Part shown: positions 35,393-47,082 of the stretch, in pieces
Layout of the letters: every line of letters begins with the position of its first letter
How positions within the stretch are numbered: the first letter of the stretch is position 1
Source: Anolis sagrei
Lineage: Eukaryota > Chordata > Lepidosauria > Squamata > Anolidae
Direction of reading: 5' to 3'
Assembly (NCBI RefSeq): GCF_037176765.1
Contig: NC_090025.1
Location: 14,437,545-14,501,544, forward strand
DNA length: 64,000 nucleotides
The notes under the pieces: model-generated
Told to the model about the DNA's origin: nothing
Seen by the model: the letters and a program-made list of their open reading frames with translations, nothing else
The model's database searches: none
Position numbers and translations under genes: made by a program

Positions 35393-36296
35393 ACAAGGGT
35401 TATACAGAAAGTAAGGTTGCAAGATTTTTAAAAAAATACAAAGAATGAATATATTTTAATAAAACTTAAATGGATTGTAGCATAGGTATTATATTATTTT
35501 TCCACATAATCACCAATACATTTTGTCATCCATGGGATGGGTTTTTGATGCCTGTGTCATAAAGTTTCCCTCCAGCTTTTTCAGCCAGTTCATTACTTCA
35601 ATTTTCACCTTGTCATCTTTGGAAAAGTGTTTTCCACCAAAGTGTTCCTTCAATTGAGTTAACAGATTATAGTGAATGGATGCGAGATTGGGGCTGTGAG
35701 CAGGGTGGCATAAAACAACCCAACCAATTCCCAATCCAGTTTCTGCCTCCTGCAGAATTCTGGGGTTTGTAGTTTAGTGAGGCTGTTAAAGGCTTCTCCC
35801 TAAACTACAAACTCCTGAATTCTGCAGGAGGAAGCAACCGAATTTAAAGTGGATTCATTCTCTAGTGTGAGGAAGTAGATAAGTCAACAACTCTTGTGTT
35901 CCATGAAAATTGTGCAGACGTGCATTGTCATGAAGGAGACAGACTCCTGCTGTCAGCATCCCACGACATTTGTTTTGGATGATTCTGCAAAGTTTCTTCA
36001 TGGTCTCACAATATATTCCATATCCATTTTGTCATATGCTGTCTTGACATTACATCCTCTCCGTAAACTGAAATGATTTCGCAATGAATCGCAGCGACGT
36101 TCATGCCCTTAGCATATTGGTATCCATTGGAGGGAAATAGAATGAGGAATGCTAGTCGATGAGCTACTGACGACTAGCACTGCTCATTCACTTTTGCTGG
36201 CTTCCTGCTACATGGAAGTGATATCAACTTGCACTGAGAACATTCCCTGTGAGAGCTACGTGCCTTGTAACCTTACTTTCCGGATAACCCTCGTAG
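35393..36296 (-). mobile_element. Mariner transposon, second copy, with nested MITE
   Basis: GGGTTATACAGAAAGTAAGG at the left and, inverted, CGAGGGTTATCCGGAAAGTA at the right are the mariner ends. Transposase remnants include GIGWVVLCHPAHSPNLASIH and LKEHFGGKHFSKDD. A fold-back MITE (35729-35870) interrupts it. Confidence 0.85.
35729..35870. mobile_element. Fold-back MITE nested in mariner
   Basis: CTCCTGCAGAATTCTGGGGT and CCTGAATTCTGCAGGAG are inverted halves. The mariner continues on both sides (CCCAACCAA and GTCAACAACTCTTG). Confidence 0.75.
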
Positions 36297-36483
36297 TTTA
36301 CACGAAATAGGTATGAATTATGCATTTTTCTTTCTTTCAGTGTAGCTATATTAGTGACAACAGTATGCATGGCAAGGTCATATATCTTTTTTAAAATCCA
36401 TGATTTATTGAGGTAAATCAAGTGGTTACTAATGGTTCAGTGGCTCCTTGAAGCAGTTCAGAATAATATAATTCTGCCAGAAC

Positions 36484-36592
36484 ATATTATTTATTTATTT
36501 ATTTATTATTTACTACATTTATATACCGCCCCTCTCAGCCCAAGGGTGACTCAGAGCGGTTAACAATAGGCAACATAATGACTTGTTTGTAG
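36484..36592 (-). mobile_element. L2 3' end fragment
   Basis: TTATTTATTTATTTATTATT, then ATATACCGCCCCTCTCAGCC and GGGTGACTCAGAGCGG. Confidence 0.7.
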
Positions 36593-37785
36593 TTTTCAAA
36601 ATCTTGCTGGACAATTATTTGGATTGACGACACCAAAGCATGTTGCTTGAAACCTGACAAACCTTGTTCTTCTCTCTTATATCTTACCTCTATCTTTCAG
36701 TTCCTTATCAAGATTTCCAACTCATTTTGCATCCTGTCAGACCAAAAGGCACAAAGTGAATCATACAACATGCAAATATTCAAAGAAACATTATTGGAGA
36801 TATGAATACTCTAATGTTACTTCCCATTTTGTCATCTTTATTTATTGAAATTGAACACGCTTGCCCTTTGGACAGAGCATTTTTAAAGACTACACTTCCC
36901 TGATCCGGGAATATTAAATTGGTTACTTTGATAACAACATCCCCCTTACAACAGTTTTCATTGAACATTTGGACTATTTTATGGACAACTGACCTACAGT
37001 AGACACATCATGACATTCATTTTGTGGAGAAAAAGGATTATTCATCTAATCACAAATATGTTTGTGAAACTAAATGCTGTGTATGTGAGAGAGAAAGAAG
37101 AGAATCAGGAGTAGTTTCCTTCTGAATCATCCCACATACCTAGGAAGGTAAGCCTACTCAGACCTTATCATAGCTTAAATTGTGATCTAACTAAAGGTCA
37201 CATGTGATCTGTTGTTGTTCCAAGTGAAGCTAACATTGTTTCTGCCTCCTCCCTAAACATACCAGGTTGCTCATTCAGGTTTTTCTGACTTGAGGGAGAT
37301 GTTTCATACGAAACCATTTAGTTGGTTTTACATGGGGAGCGACTTTAACAGAGGTAGTGATTGATGGTGATATATCTATGGTGATAATCTCTGTACAATG
37401 TGCTGTGTAACATTACAACATTGTTCATTTTGATGCATAGGCATGGCCAGTACTAGAACTTACCTACTGATAGCAAAGAGAGGCAAGGGTTTGTTTTCTT
37501 TCTTGTCTGTAGTTGCTTGCTCCTAAATATGACAAGAGAGTTATGGCAGTGTCTATCATTGGTGACATTTATATTTGATCATATAAATATGTCGTTGATG
37601 GTAAACGACGTTGGCTTATACAGCTGGATTTTCCTTACTTGTGACTTGGAAACTCCAGCAAAGACATAGAAACCCTTAATGAACATATTTGAGGACCTAG
37701 AGATTATTTCACCGTGCACTTTATGAGACTGATATTGATTACAGTTGTTTTATATCTGCAGCTATTGTTACATTTTGCTGATCTT
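36593..37785. other. Unassigned intergenic sequence
   Basis: No gene or repeat recognised; it ends at a G-run (about 37792-37804). Confidence 0.3.
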
Positions 37786-37833
37786 AACCCAGGGGGGGGG
37801 GGGGGTTATGATGTTTATGTTGGTTGACTTCCA

Positions 37834-38520
37834 CCAGAGTGGAAGTCATCTGTCAGACGGATGGCAAGCTATTTAACTGCATCAGACTGAAAGCCAAAAC
37901 CAAGGTCACAACAACATCTGTTATAGAACTCCAATATGCTGATGATAACATAGTTTGTGCACATTAAGAAGACCTACAAGCCACTCTAAACACCTTTGCA
38001 GAAGCATACGAGAAGCTCGGCCTCTCACTGAACATCAAGAAAACCACAGTGCTCTTCCAGCAGTCAGAAGCCAATCCCTCTGAAATGCCAGAAATACAGT
38101 TAATGGTGCAAAATTTGTCCGAATGCCCAAAGATCACCGTCTGTCAAACCAGTTACTATACTCCCAACTCAAGGACAGGAAACATAATGTTGGTGAACAG
38201 GAAAAGATACTTGAAACTGTGGCATGGACTGCAAACTGGGAAGCCCTGGGCCTTCAGCGCTCTAATTGGTGGTCAGCTGTGACCAGCAGTGCTGTGGAAT
38301 TCGAAGAGGCATGAATGGAGGGTGAAAGGGAGAAATGTTCCAAGTGGAAGGCGCATCAAGCCAACCCTGACTGGGACAGCCTTCCACCTGGAAACCCATG
38401 TCCTCACTGCAGGAGAACGTACGGATCAAGAACAGGGCTCCACAGCCACCTACAGACCCACCGCCAAGACACTACACTTGTAGGACCATCATCCTCCAGC
38501 TACAAGGGATCGCCTAACAG
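37834..38520 (+). mobile_element. RTE-like LINE 3' end, internally deleted
   Basis: It aligns to the LINE at 18719: LKAKTKVTTTSVIELQYADD, then a jump from PEIQL to a region encoding MPKDHRLSNQLLYSQL, the EFEEA stop region and the C2H2 end (CPHCRRTYGSRTGLHSHLQT). About 400 bp of the RT C-terminal part is missing. Confidence 0.8.
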
Positions 38521-38656
38521 GTTGTTATTGCTTTTGGGTTGTTGCTTTTGCACTTTCTATATTTTGCACGTTTGCACCTTTGAGCGCCTTATGAGCTGTT
38601 CCAAGTCTTTTTGGGAGATGGTGGTGGGGTATAAATAAAGTATTATTATTATTATT

Positions 38657-39206
38657 AGAAACACAACAATATTAGTACACAGCAAACAAGACCACTCTGC
38701 TGGTTGTTGTATTGGATTACTCATCGGAAACTTCCCAAGTGTCTAGGACTATGTGATGAATCAGTGAATAATGCATACAGATCCCAGTAGGGTGGCCTTT
38801 TGCAGCTGAGAGTAATTTTGCCAGCGCTGATTGTGTTGAAGTGCAGGCCAAGGTCTTGCACTGCACCTAGTGTGCCGATCACCACTGGGACCATCTTGAC
38901 TGGCTTGTGCCAGAGTCTTTGCAGTTTGATCTTTAAATCCTCGTATCGTGTTAGCTTTTCCAGTTGTTTCTCTTCAATCCTGCTGTCGCCTGGAATTGCA
39001 ACATCCACAATCCATACTTGGTTTTTTAACACAATTGCGAGGTCAGGAGTATTGTGCTCCAAAATCCTGTCAGTCTGAATTCGGAAGTTCCAGAGTAGTT
39101 TGATGTGATCATTTTCTGTAGCTTTTTCAGGCTTGTGATCCCACCAGTTCTTTGTCGCAGGCAGATGGTATTTGTGGCACAAGTTCCAATGAATAATCTG
39201 ATAATA
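38657..39206 (-). mobile_element. R4/Dong-like LINE 3' end between ATT repeats
   Basis: The minus-strand ORF (39182-38721, 153 codons) reads NWWDHKPEKATENDHIKLLW, FRIQTDRILEHNTPDLAIVL, VWIVDVAIPGDSRIEEKQLE and KMVPVVIGTLGAVQDLG. The PD and later D residues fit the restriction-like endonuclease of the R2/R4 group. ATT repeats lie on both sides (38638-38656 and 39207-39254), a target used by Dong-type elements. Confidence 0.78.
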
Positions 39207-39254
<48 letters not shown>

Positions 39255-39257
<3 letters not shown>

Positions 39258-40089
39258 AAAGTCTATGGAAGAGGCATCTGGCTATGAACTCATTTACTGC
39301 ATTTTTATATAAGGCTTACATTGCATAAATAATATACCCAACTCTATTTGATGTGAAATTCTAACACTTCAACATCTTTGAGCACGAAACTTTGTTTCTA
39401 AATTCTACAATGATTATTTCCAAAGCCCAAACCTTCTTTGTTTTGTCTTGAATTGCCACTGGGGGAAAAAAGAAACAAAAAGAAGGGAGCTTATTTGATT
39501 AGGTCTTTAAGGTGTCCTGAAATCCCTGAACTGGTTTTTCTGACAATGTAAAGTAATCACATTTTATAAGTATTGCTGGTCTTGGTAGGTTGAACAAATC
39601 CCGCCCGCTGACCATTTGGAAGATTATACTGTTGTGTGGGGATTTATTATAATCCAAATAATAATCTGCCTGAACTTTTAGCAACTGAAAAACTGGCAGT
39701 GGGTGGAAACAGCAAAGAATTAGAACAGCCCAAAGCCGCAATATTCAAAGTAAATACTGTGAAGCATTGTACAAATAAATACTGTGTCGCCTTAAAACAT
39801 GTCACAGCCCAGAAAAACTTGCAAAAGCTCTTATTTGCTAAACATTTTCCATTAATCATCTGTTTCCAAAACATTTTCCATTTAGATGTAAAATTTTCCA
39901 GAGAGAACCTTTTGCTCAAAGGTTTTCATTATGATGCACTCAGATGTCCTATCCAGATTAAAATTGCTTTTTATCTAACAGAGGCTAATATAAGATTTAA
40001 AATAGTGTATTGTATTGCCCCAGAATGGACTGAATCTAAAGTCAGTGGAAACTGAATTTACTATCTTTTCAGTGATGGGGAAGTTTTAG
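39255..40089. other. Unassigned intergenic sequence
   Basis: A 139-codon ORF (39636-40055) and an overlapping minus ORF of 90 codons have no motif; no gene is supported. Confidence 0.35.
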
Positions 40090-40208
40090 TTTGGTAAAGC
40101 ACCAGCTCTCTGGCAGAGAAGGCCTTGTAAAACTACAACTTCCATGATTCCATAGCATTGAGTTAAAGTAGTGTCAAACTGCATTAAATCAACAGTGTAG
40201 AAGATGCA
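40090..40208. mobile_element. MITE fragment (ATGATTCCATAG family)
   Basis: CTACAACTTCCATGATTCCA and GTGTCAAACTGCATTAAATC match one half of the fold-back family. Confidence 0.6.
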
Positions 40209-40231
40209 CCTATATTCAAACGTGGTTTGCT

Positions 40232-40662
40232 GCTTCCTTCCTCCAAAATATACCCTACAACCTCATGGACCGGCCCACGTCAGAGCTCCCTGTTGGCCGT
40301 GGCCACCCCCAGCTCCTTCATGGTCAAGCCAGTAACTTCAAGGATACCATCCATCTATCTTGTCTTTGGTCGGCCCCTCTTCCTTTTTCTTTCCATTTTG
40401 CCCAGCATCATTATCTTCTCCAAGCTTTCCTGTCTTCTCATGCTGTGGTCAAAGTACTTCATCTTTACCTCTAATATCCTTCCCTCCAGTGAGCAGTCAG
40501 GTTTATTTCCTGGAGTATGGACTGGTTGGATCTTCTCGCGGTCCAAGGCACTCTCAGAACTTTCCTCCAAGACCACAGTTCAAAAGTGTCTATCTTCCTT
40601 TGCTTAGCCTTTCTTATGGTCATGCTCACCAATCCATAGGTTAATACGTGGAATACCATTAT
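40232..40662 (-). mobile_element. BovB-like (RTE) LINE C-terminal fragment
   Basis: The minus strand gives KQRKIDTFELWSWRKVLRVP, WTARRSNQSILQEIN, MKYFDHSMRRQESLEKIMML and GKMERKRKRGRPKTR, matching the BovB RT C-terminus. Frames are broken. BovB is common in squamates and supplies the tail used by Sauria SINEs. Confidence 0.82.
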
Positions 40663-40782
40663 GATATTTAATAACGGGGAATACAGGAGTTGTACTCCAG
40701 CATCCTGAAGTTCACATAAAATGGCATTATGTGTAGCATTTGGGCCGCGGGCCTTGAGTTTGACACATGTGCTTTAGGGTTG

Positions 40783-40827
<45 letters not shown>

Positions 40828-41250
40828 TGAAACACAACAAGATGAGTCCACAGCAGACAAGATCACTCTATTGGCTGTTGCATTGGATCACACGTCGGAC
40901 AACCTCACAACCTCTGAGGATGTTTGCCGTAGATGCAGGCGAAATGTCAGGAGAGAATGACTCCAGAACATGGCCATATAGCCCGAAAAAACCTACAACA
41001 TACTTTGTTTTTTAACACGATTATGAGGTCAGGAGTATTGTGCTCCAAAACTCTCTCTGTCTGAATCCGGAAGTCCCAGAGTAGCTTGATGTGTTCATTC
41101 TCTGTAACTTTTTCTGGCTTGTGATCCCACCAGTTCTTTGTCGCAGGCAGATGGTATTTGTGGCACAAGTTCCAATGAATCATCTGTGCAACGGTGTTGT
41201 GCCTCTGTTTGTCGTCTGTCTGCGTGATCTTCTTGCAACAGCTGAGGATT
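40828..41250 (-). mobile_element. R4/Dong-like LINE 3' end, second copy
   Basis: It has the same 3' end as 38657 after an ATT repeat (40784-40827), then HKYHLPATKNWWDHKPEKVT, FRIQTERVLEHNTPDLIIVL on the minus strand. A fold-back element fragment (40905-41000) replaces the middle. Confidence 0.75.
40905..41000. mobile_element. Half of the fold-back element inside R4-like LINE
   Basis: AACCTCTGAGGATG, TGCAGGCGAAATGTCAGGAG and ACATGGCCATATAGCCCG match one arm of the 47519-47902 element. Confidence 0.7.
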
Positions 41251-41264
41251 ATTATTATTATTAG

Positions 41265-41604
41265 AAACACAACAAGAAGAGTCCACAGCAGACAAGATCA
41301 CTCTGCTGGCTGTTGTATTGGATCACACGTCGGACACTTCCCAAGTGTCTAGGACTGTGTGATGTATCGGCAAATGATGTGTGCAGATCCCAGTAAGGTG
41401 GCCTTCTGCAGCTGGCAGATGGTAATGTTGAGTTTAAGTGCAGGCCAAGGTTTTTAGGCACTGCACCACTGGGACCACCTTTACTGGCTTGTGCCAGAGT
41501 CTTTGCAGTTTGATATTTAAATCCTCGTATCGTGTCAGCTTTTCCAGTTGTTTCCCTTCAATCCTGATGTTACCTGGGATTGCAACATTGACAATCCATA
41601 CTTT

Positions 41605-41606
<2 letters not shown>
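41265..41606 (-). mobile_element. R4/Dong-like LINE 3' end, third copy
   Basis: It follows a short ATT run (41249-41264) and runs into a longer one (41607-41644). Minus-strand blocks PRHLGSVRR and RRPPYWDLHTSFADTSHS match the 3' part of 38657. It is truncated before the endonuclease. Confidence 0.72.
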
Positions 41607-41644
<38 letters not shown>

Positions 41645-41646
<2 letters not shown>

Positions 41647-42570
41647 TTCTTACCTACCTCTCATTGTGGCGGGTTACAGCATAGGTCAAAAAACACCATC
41701 ATCTTAAGCATTCTACAAAATACACATATTGAAATATATTTCTATATAACACATATTAAAATACACAGAACAAAGATTAAAAACACAAGATGTGAGTTTA
41801 AGTTTCATGATTAAAACTAGTTTAGAACTCGATAACATAATTTTAAGTTCCACTAATTAAAGTAAACAGTGAAACGGCCATTTACATGAGTTTAAAAAGT
41901 GCATAATCTTAGCTGGATTGCACTGGTGTTTACAGAAAAAGAACACACAACAGTGAGACATACAAGGCATGTATAAAATAAAGAATAGTCAACACATATG
42001 TATAGGATTGCTAGTGTATTAAGACAGTGGCTTACTTTACCTACAGGAAGAAGTTGCTTATTCCTAGACATCTTTACGTTGCAATCTGTAGCATACACAC
42101 TTAGACAGGTTGTGTTGAGATCTGAAGCATATATGAATTTATAATCACTTTTTTTCAAACCGAAAGCTCTTCACATCTCTATGAATGTTCTTGATAATAT
42201 CACACCCAGATTGACAGGTAGTTATTAACCAGACTAAGGATTCGCAATCCACACAAGAGCTGGCTTGCCTGGGCAAGTTTACTTGCATTGATCATAGGCT
42301 TGAAGATTATTAGAACAGCTTTAAGTTTCATTGTTCGGTCCTGCACAGCTTTAAGTTTCATTGTTCAGTCCCGGATCCGTGACTGAACTTGGATTTAAGC
42401 TTTCTCAGACTCAGACATTAATTTATGCTCACCTTAGGTTTGCCATAAATTGGAAATATGCGAACAGACGTCTTGGGCTAAATTTCAGTCTATGTAAGAC
42501 AATTTCTTATTTGAATTGTAACGTCAGGGGTTTTCATTTCATTTGTCATGTCAGGGCAACCAGTCAATAA
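41645..42570. other. Unassigned intergenic sequence
   Basis: No gene. A short tandem duplication (CAGCTTTAAGTTTCATTGTTC) occurs near 42320 and 42347. Confidence 0.35.
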
Positions 42571-43530
42571 TATTACATTTCTAACAGAACAAAGCAAACA
42601 AACAAACAAACAAACAAACAGACAAAATACAAAATTTGTGAGTTTGGTAGTTGATTAAATGTCCTTTGACCAGTATCTGGCCACTTGGAGTGCTTCTGGT
42701 GTTGCTGCAAGAAGGTCCTCCATTGTGCATGTGGCAGGGCTCAGGGTGCATTGCAGCAGGTGGTCAGTGGTTTGCTCCTCTCCATACTCGCATGTCAAGG
42801 ATTCCACTTTGTAACCCCATTTCTTGAGGTTGGCTCTGCATCTCGTGGTGCCAGAGCGCAGTCTGTTCAGCACCTTCCAAGTCGCCCAGTTTTCTGTGTG
42901 CCCAGGGAGGAGTCTCTCATTTGGTATCAGCCATTGGTTGAGGTTCTGGGTTTGAACCTGCCACTTTTAGACTCTCGCTTGCTGAGGTGTTCCAGCAAGT
43001 GTCTCTGTAGATCTTAGAAAACTATTTCTAGATTTAAGTCGTTGACGTGCTGGCTGATACCCAAACAGGGGATGAGCTGGAGATGTCTCTGCCTTGGTCC
43101 TTTCACTATTGGCTGCTACTTCCCGGCGGATGTCAGGTGGTGCAATACCAGATAAGCAGTATAATTTATCCAGTGGTGTAGGGCTCAGACACCCCGTGAT
43201 AATGCTGCATGTCTCATTAAGAGCCACATCTACTGTTTTAGTGTGGTGAGATGTGTTCCACACGGGGCATGCGTACTCAGCAGCAGAGTAGCACAGCGCA
43301 AGGGGAGATGTCTTCACTGTGTCTGGTTGTGATCCCCAGGTTGTGCCAGTCAGCTTTCGTATGATATTATTTTTAGCACCCACTTTTTGCTTGATGTTCA
43401 GGCAGTGCTTCTTGTAGGTAAGAACACGGTCCAGAGTGACTCCCAGGTATTTGGGTGCGCTGCAATGCTCCAGTGGGATTCCTTCCCAGGTAATCCTCAG
43501 AGCTCGGGATGCTTCTCTGTTCTTAAGGTG
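42571..43530 (-). mobile_element. Jockey-superclade-like LINE 3' segment
   Basis: Minus ORFs give KYLGVTLDRVLTYKKHC, AAEYACPVWNTSHHTK, APPDIRREVAANSERTKA and CEYGEEQTTDHLLQC, YWSKDI, homologous to 5904-7105 but with one frame break near 42960. The tail shows an AAAC/CAAA repeat at 42597-42622. Confidence 0.82.
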
Positions 43531-43545
43531 AGGGGTTGATGCGGT

Positions 43546-43695
43546 TAGAAATAAATAAATATTATTATTTATACTCTGCTTTATTTCCCCAAAGGGCACT
43601 CAAAGTGGCCCCGGTGGCGCCAATTCTCTCACACCAGAAGCAACTTGCAGTTTTTCAAGTCGCTCCTGACACACACACACACACACACAAAACCT
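43546..43695. mobile_element. L2 tail and tRNA-SINE tail fragments
   Basis: AAATAAATATTATTATTTATACTC then CCCCAAAGGGCACTCAAAG is an L2-type end (minus). CTCACACCAGAAGCAACTTG and CAAGTCGCTCCTGAC is the 3' part of the SINE at 60975, ending in a CA repeat. Confidence 0.6.
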
Positions 43696-43904
43696 CAAAG
43701 TGGCTTGACATAAAAGTATTAGTAGACAATTTAAAATGTACAAATATACAAACATCATAACGGAATTAAATATACTTAAATTAAATATCTTGTTCCATCC
43801 GATAGTATCTTGAATTTATAGTTTTCTTTGGCATTTAGATTTTTCTGCCAGAGAGCAATAGTGCTTCTTCAGATAATGTTTATATCTTTTATGTTTTGCA
43901 ATAA

Positions 43905-45409
43905 TCTATATATAAAAAATGCTCTGAGTACCCTAAAAACAAAAGAACCAATGAATGAAATTACACCAAATTTGGTAACAAAAGTCTCACAACACAAGGA
44001 GTGACCATCACTCAAAAAATTATGATTTTGTTATTTGGGAGTTGTAGTTGCTGGGATTTATAGTTTACCTACAATCAAAGAGCATTCTGAACTCCACCAA
44101 TGATGGAATTGGGCCAAACTTAGCACAAAGGGCTCCCATGACCAACAGAAAAAACTGGAAGGGTTTGGTGGACATTGACCTTTAGTTTGGGAATTGTAGT
44201 TCACCTACATCCAGAGAGCACTGTGTACTCAAACTATGATGGATCTGGACCAAACTTGACACAAAAAATTCCATATGCCTAAATATGAACACAGATGGAG
44301 TTTGGAGGAAATAGACCTTGACATTTGGGATTTGTAGTTACTGGGATTTATAGTTCACTACAATTAAAGAGCATTCTGAAACCCACAAATGACAGAAATG
44401 GGGCAAACTTCCCACACAGAACCCCCATGACCAACAGAAAATACTTAAGGCCATCCTGTCCAACTCTCTTCACCAGGGCAAGAAAATGTAATCAGAGCCC
44501 TCCTGACAAAGAGCCATAAATATAGATAGATAGATATGATTCTGTCTCTCTCACACACAGATATAGTATCATAGATTTGAAAGAGACCCTTAAAGAAGGA
44601 CTATGATATGTTGTTTATTCCAGAGTAGTCAAACCAGACACTCTCCACATCACCACTGACAAAGAAACAACAAGAATAATAGAATCAAAGAGTTGGAAGA
44701 GTCCTCATGGGCCATCCAGTCCAACCCCATTCTGCCAAGAAGCAGGAATATTGCATTCAAATCACCCCTGACAGATGGCCATCCAGCCTCTGTTTGAAAG
44801 CTTCCAAAGAAGGAGCCTCTACCACACTCCAGGGCAGAGAGTTCCACTGCTGAACAGCTCTCACAGTCAGGAAGTTCTTCCTCATGTTCAGATGGAATCT
44901 CCTCTCTTGTAGTTTGAAGCCATTGTTCCATTGCGTCCTAGTCTCCAGGGAAGCAGAAAACAAGCTTGCTCCCTCCTCCCTGTGGCTTCCTCTCACATAT
45001 TTATACATGGCTATCATATCTCCTCTCAGCCTTCTCTTCTTCAGGCTATACATGCCCAGTTCCTTAAGCCGCTCCTCATAGGGCTTGTTCTCCAGACCCT
45101 TGATCATTTTAGTCGCCCTCCTCTGGACACATTCCAGCTTGTCAATATCTCTCTTGAATTGTGGTGCCCAGAATTGGACACAATATTCCAGGTGTGGTCT
45201 AACCAAAGCAGAATAGAGCATGGGGAGCATGTCTTCCCTGGATCTACACACTATGCTCCTATTGATGCAGGCCAAAATCCCATTGGCTTTTTTTTTTTAC
45301 TGTTTTTTACTCACAAGCATAAAGGAATTACATATATTAGAAACCAACACCTTCTCATTACTTTATTTTCTAGATCACCAGACAGCAACGCGTGGCAGGG
45401 GACAGCTAG
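43905..45409 (+). mobile_element. Helitron filled with other sequence
   Basis: TCTATATATAAAAAATG lies after an A (43904) and CGCGTGGCAGGGGACAGCTAG ends at 45409 before T. The first 550 bp are the repeated module. The rest includes a nested CR1 (44678-45292) and unassigned sequence. Confidence 0.75.
44678..45292 (-). mobile_element. CR1 LINE 3' segment nested in Helitron
   Basis: The minus strand gives [51 protein letters not shown] and [18 protein letters not shown] in one open frame of 172 codons. Its 3' ATTCTATG end is reduced to ATTCTATT-like sequence near 44678. Confidence 0.88.
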
Positions 45410-45527
45410 TTAATAATATTTCTCTACTGCAGTCGAATAACCTTCTCTAGTAGTTATATTTATATTTATTCTGCTTAATTATGACTCAGGGGTGGCAATG
45501 TGTTAATTGGGACTAACATCTTCATTT

Positions 45528-46363
45528 GGACAGGAGCAGGATTCAAAACGAGAGAGATGGGCCAAAACTAACAAAATGAAGTTCAACAGTGACAAATGCA
45601 AGATACTCCACTTTGGCAGGAAAAACAAAATGCAAAGATACAGAATGGGGGACAATGCCTGGCTCGAGAGCAGTACGTGTGAAAAAGATCTTGGAGTCCT
45701 CGTGGACAACAAGTTAAACATGAGCCAACAATGTGATGTGGTGGCAAAAAAAGCCAATGGGATTTTGGCCTGCATCAATAGGAGCATAGTGTCTAGGTCC
45801 AGGGAAGTCATGCTACCCCTCTATTCTGCTCTGGTTAGACCACACCTGGAATATTGTGTCCAATTCTGGGCACCACAATTCAAGAGAGATATTGACAAGC
45901 TGGAATGTGTCCAGAGGAGGGTGACTAAAATGATCAAGGGTCTGGAGAACAAGCCCTATGAGGAGCGGCTTAAGGAGCTGGGCATGTTTAGCCTGAAGAA
46001 GAGAAGGCTGAGAGGAGATATGATAGCCATGTATAAATATGTGAGAGGAAGCCACAGGGAGGAGGGAGCAAGCTTGTTTTCTGCTTCCCTGGAGACTAGG
46101 ACGCGGAACAATGGCTTCAAACTACAAGAGAGGAGATTCCATTTGAACATGAGGAAGAACTTCCTGACTGTGAGAGCCGTTCAGCAGTGGAACTCTCTGC
46201 CCCGGCGTGTGGTGGAGGCTCCTTCTTTGGAAGCTTTTAAACAGAGGCTGGATGGCCATCTGTCAGGGGTGATTTGAATGCAATATTCCTGCTTCTTAGC
46301 AGGGGGTTGGACTGGATGGCCCATGAGGTCTCTTCCAACTCTTTGATTCTATGAAATCTATGA
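45528..46363 (+). mobile_element. CR1 LINE with long flanking duplication
   Basis: An open frame (about 45540-46277) reads [52 protein letters not shown], to GHLSGVI. It is 5'-truncated and ends GATTCTATGAAATCTATG. The sequences 45477-45527 and 46364-46414 on either side match at 47 of 51 positions. It lies about 0.1 kb from the CCNG2 CpG-rich promoter. Confidence 0.92.
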
Positions 46364-46449
46364 AATTATGATTCAGAGGTGGCAGTGTGTGAATTGGGAC
46401 TAACATCTTCATTTAGTGGCTATATTTGAAAGGGCCTGAGTGTCTCCAT

Positions 46450-47082
46450 TTTGTTTTTAGTTCAGAATTGACAGTTGGGACAGCTGTTGATGCCCCGCCC
46501 CTTTCAAAAAAAATCAGTGAGTGTGGTAACGCTCTTTTCTGATTGGCCAGAGCCGGGGGATTGCCGTCACCCTCCCTCTGTAAACACAGAACAGCTCTGT
46601 CCAATCAGCGTTCGCGCCTCGCTAACCAATCCCCGCGCAGACATTTTGGGCGGACTTTTCAAAACCAGCTCTTTTTTTTCCCTCCTCTTCCCTAAGCCCT
46701 TTAAAGGAGTGATTCGACCACAATGTCCTTCCGTCTCTTTCAATTTCCTTGTATTAGAGAGAGAAATCCAAACGGCGGATGGATACATGTTTATTTTATA
46801 TGAGAACGTTTATCCATCGGCTCTTAGTCGATTTGAAGTATGCCGTGGTAACAAACCCGGAGAGAAAGGGCGGATTATTTGAGCCGTCTCACTCTGAGGG
46901 GAAACCTTCCGCTCAAAAATAAAGCAGGAGGGAGGAGGAGGAGGGGGAAAGAAACAAAACAAAGGCCGTTGGTCATGTGATGGAAGGGGCGTGGCTTGCC
47001 AAAAGAAGGCAAAGGTGGTTGGTCAGCTCGCCAAAGGAGGCGGGGCTTAGCGATGCTTAGCTCTCCCCTCCCCACCCAGGCG
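46450..47082 (+). promoter_or_regulatory. CCNG2: CCNG2 CpG-rich promoter
   Basis: A repeat-free, GC- and CpG-rich segment between a CR1 element and exon 1. It contains an inverted CCAAT box (ATTGG, 46542), CCAAT at 46601 and 46626, a TGTAAACA forkhead site at 46579, an M-box/E-box TCATGTGA at 46973, a GC box GGCGGGGC at 47039 and CGCCATTTTG (YY1-type) at 47081. No TATA box is evident. The motifs are read by eye; factor binding is inference. Confidence 0.75.
46579..46586 (+). promoter_or_regulatory. CCNG2: FOXO-type forkhead site TGTAAACA
   Basis: An exact forkhead core (GTAAACA) between two CCAAT boxes in the promoter. FOXO factors are established direct activators of mammalian CCNG2, so conservation of such a site would fit; equivalence to the mammalian site is not shown here. 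Confidence 0.55.

Noticed and set aside
39636-40055. 139-codon ORF
   Set aside because: AT-driven, no motif, overlapped by a minus ORF.
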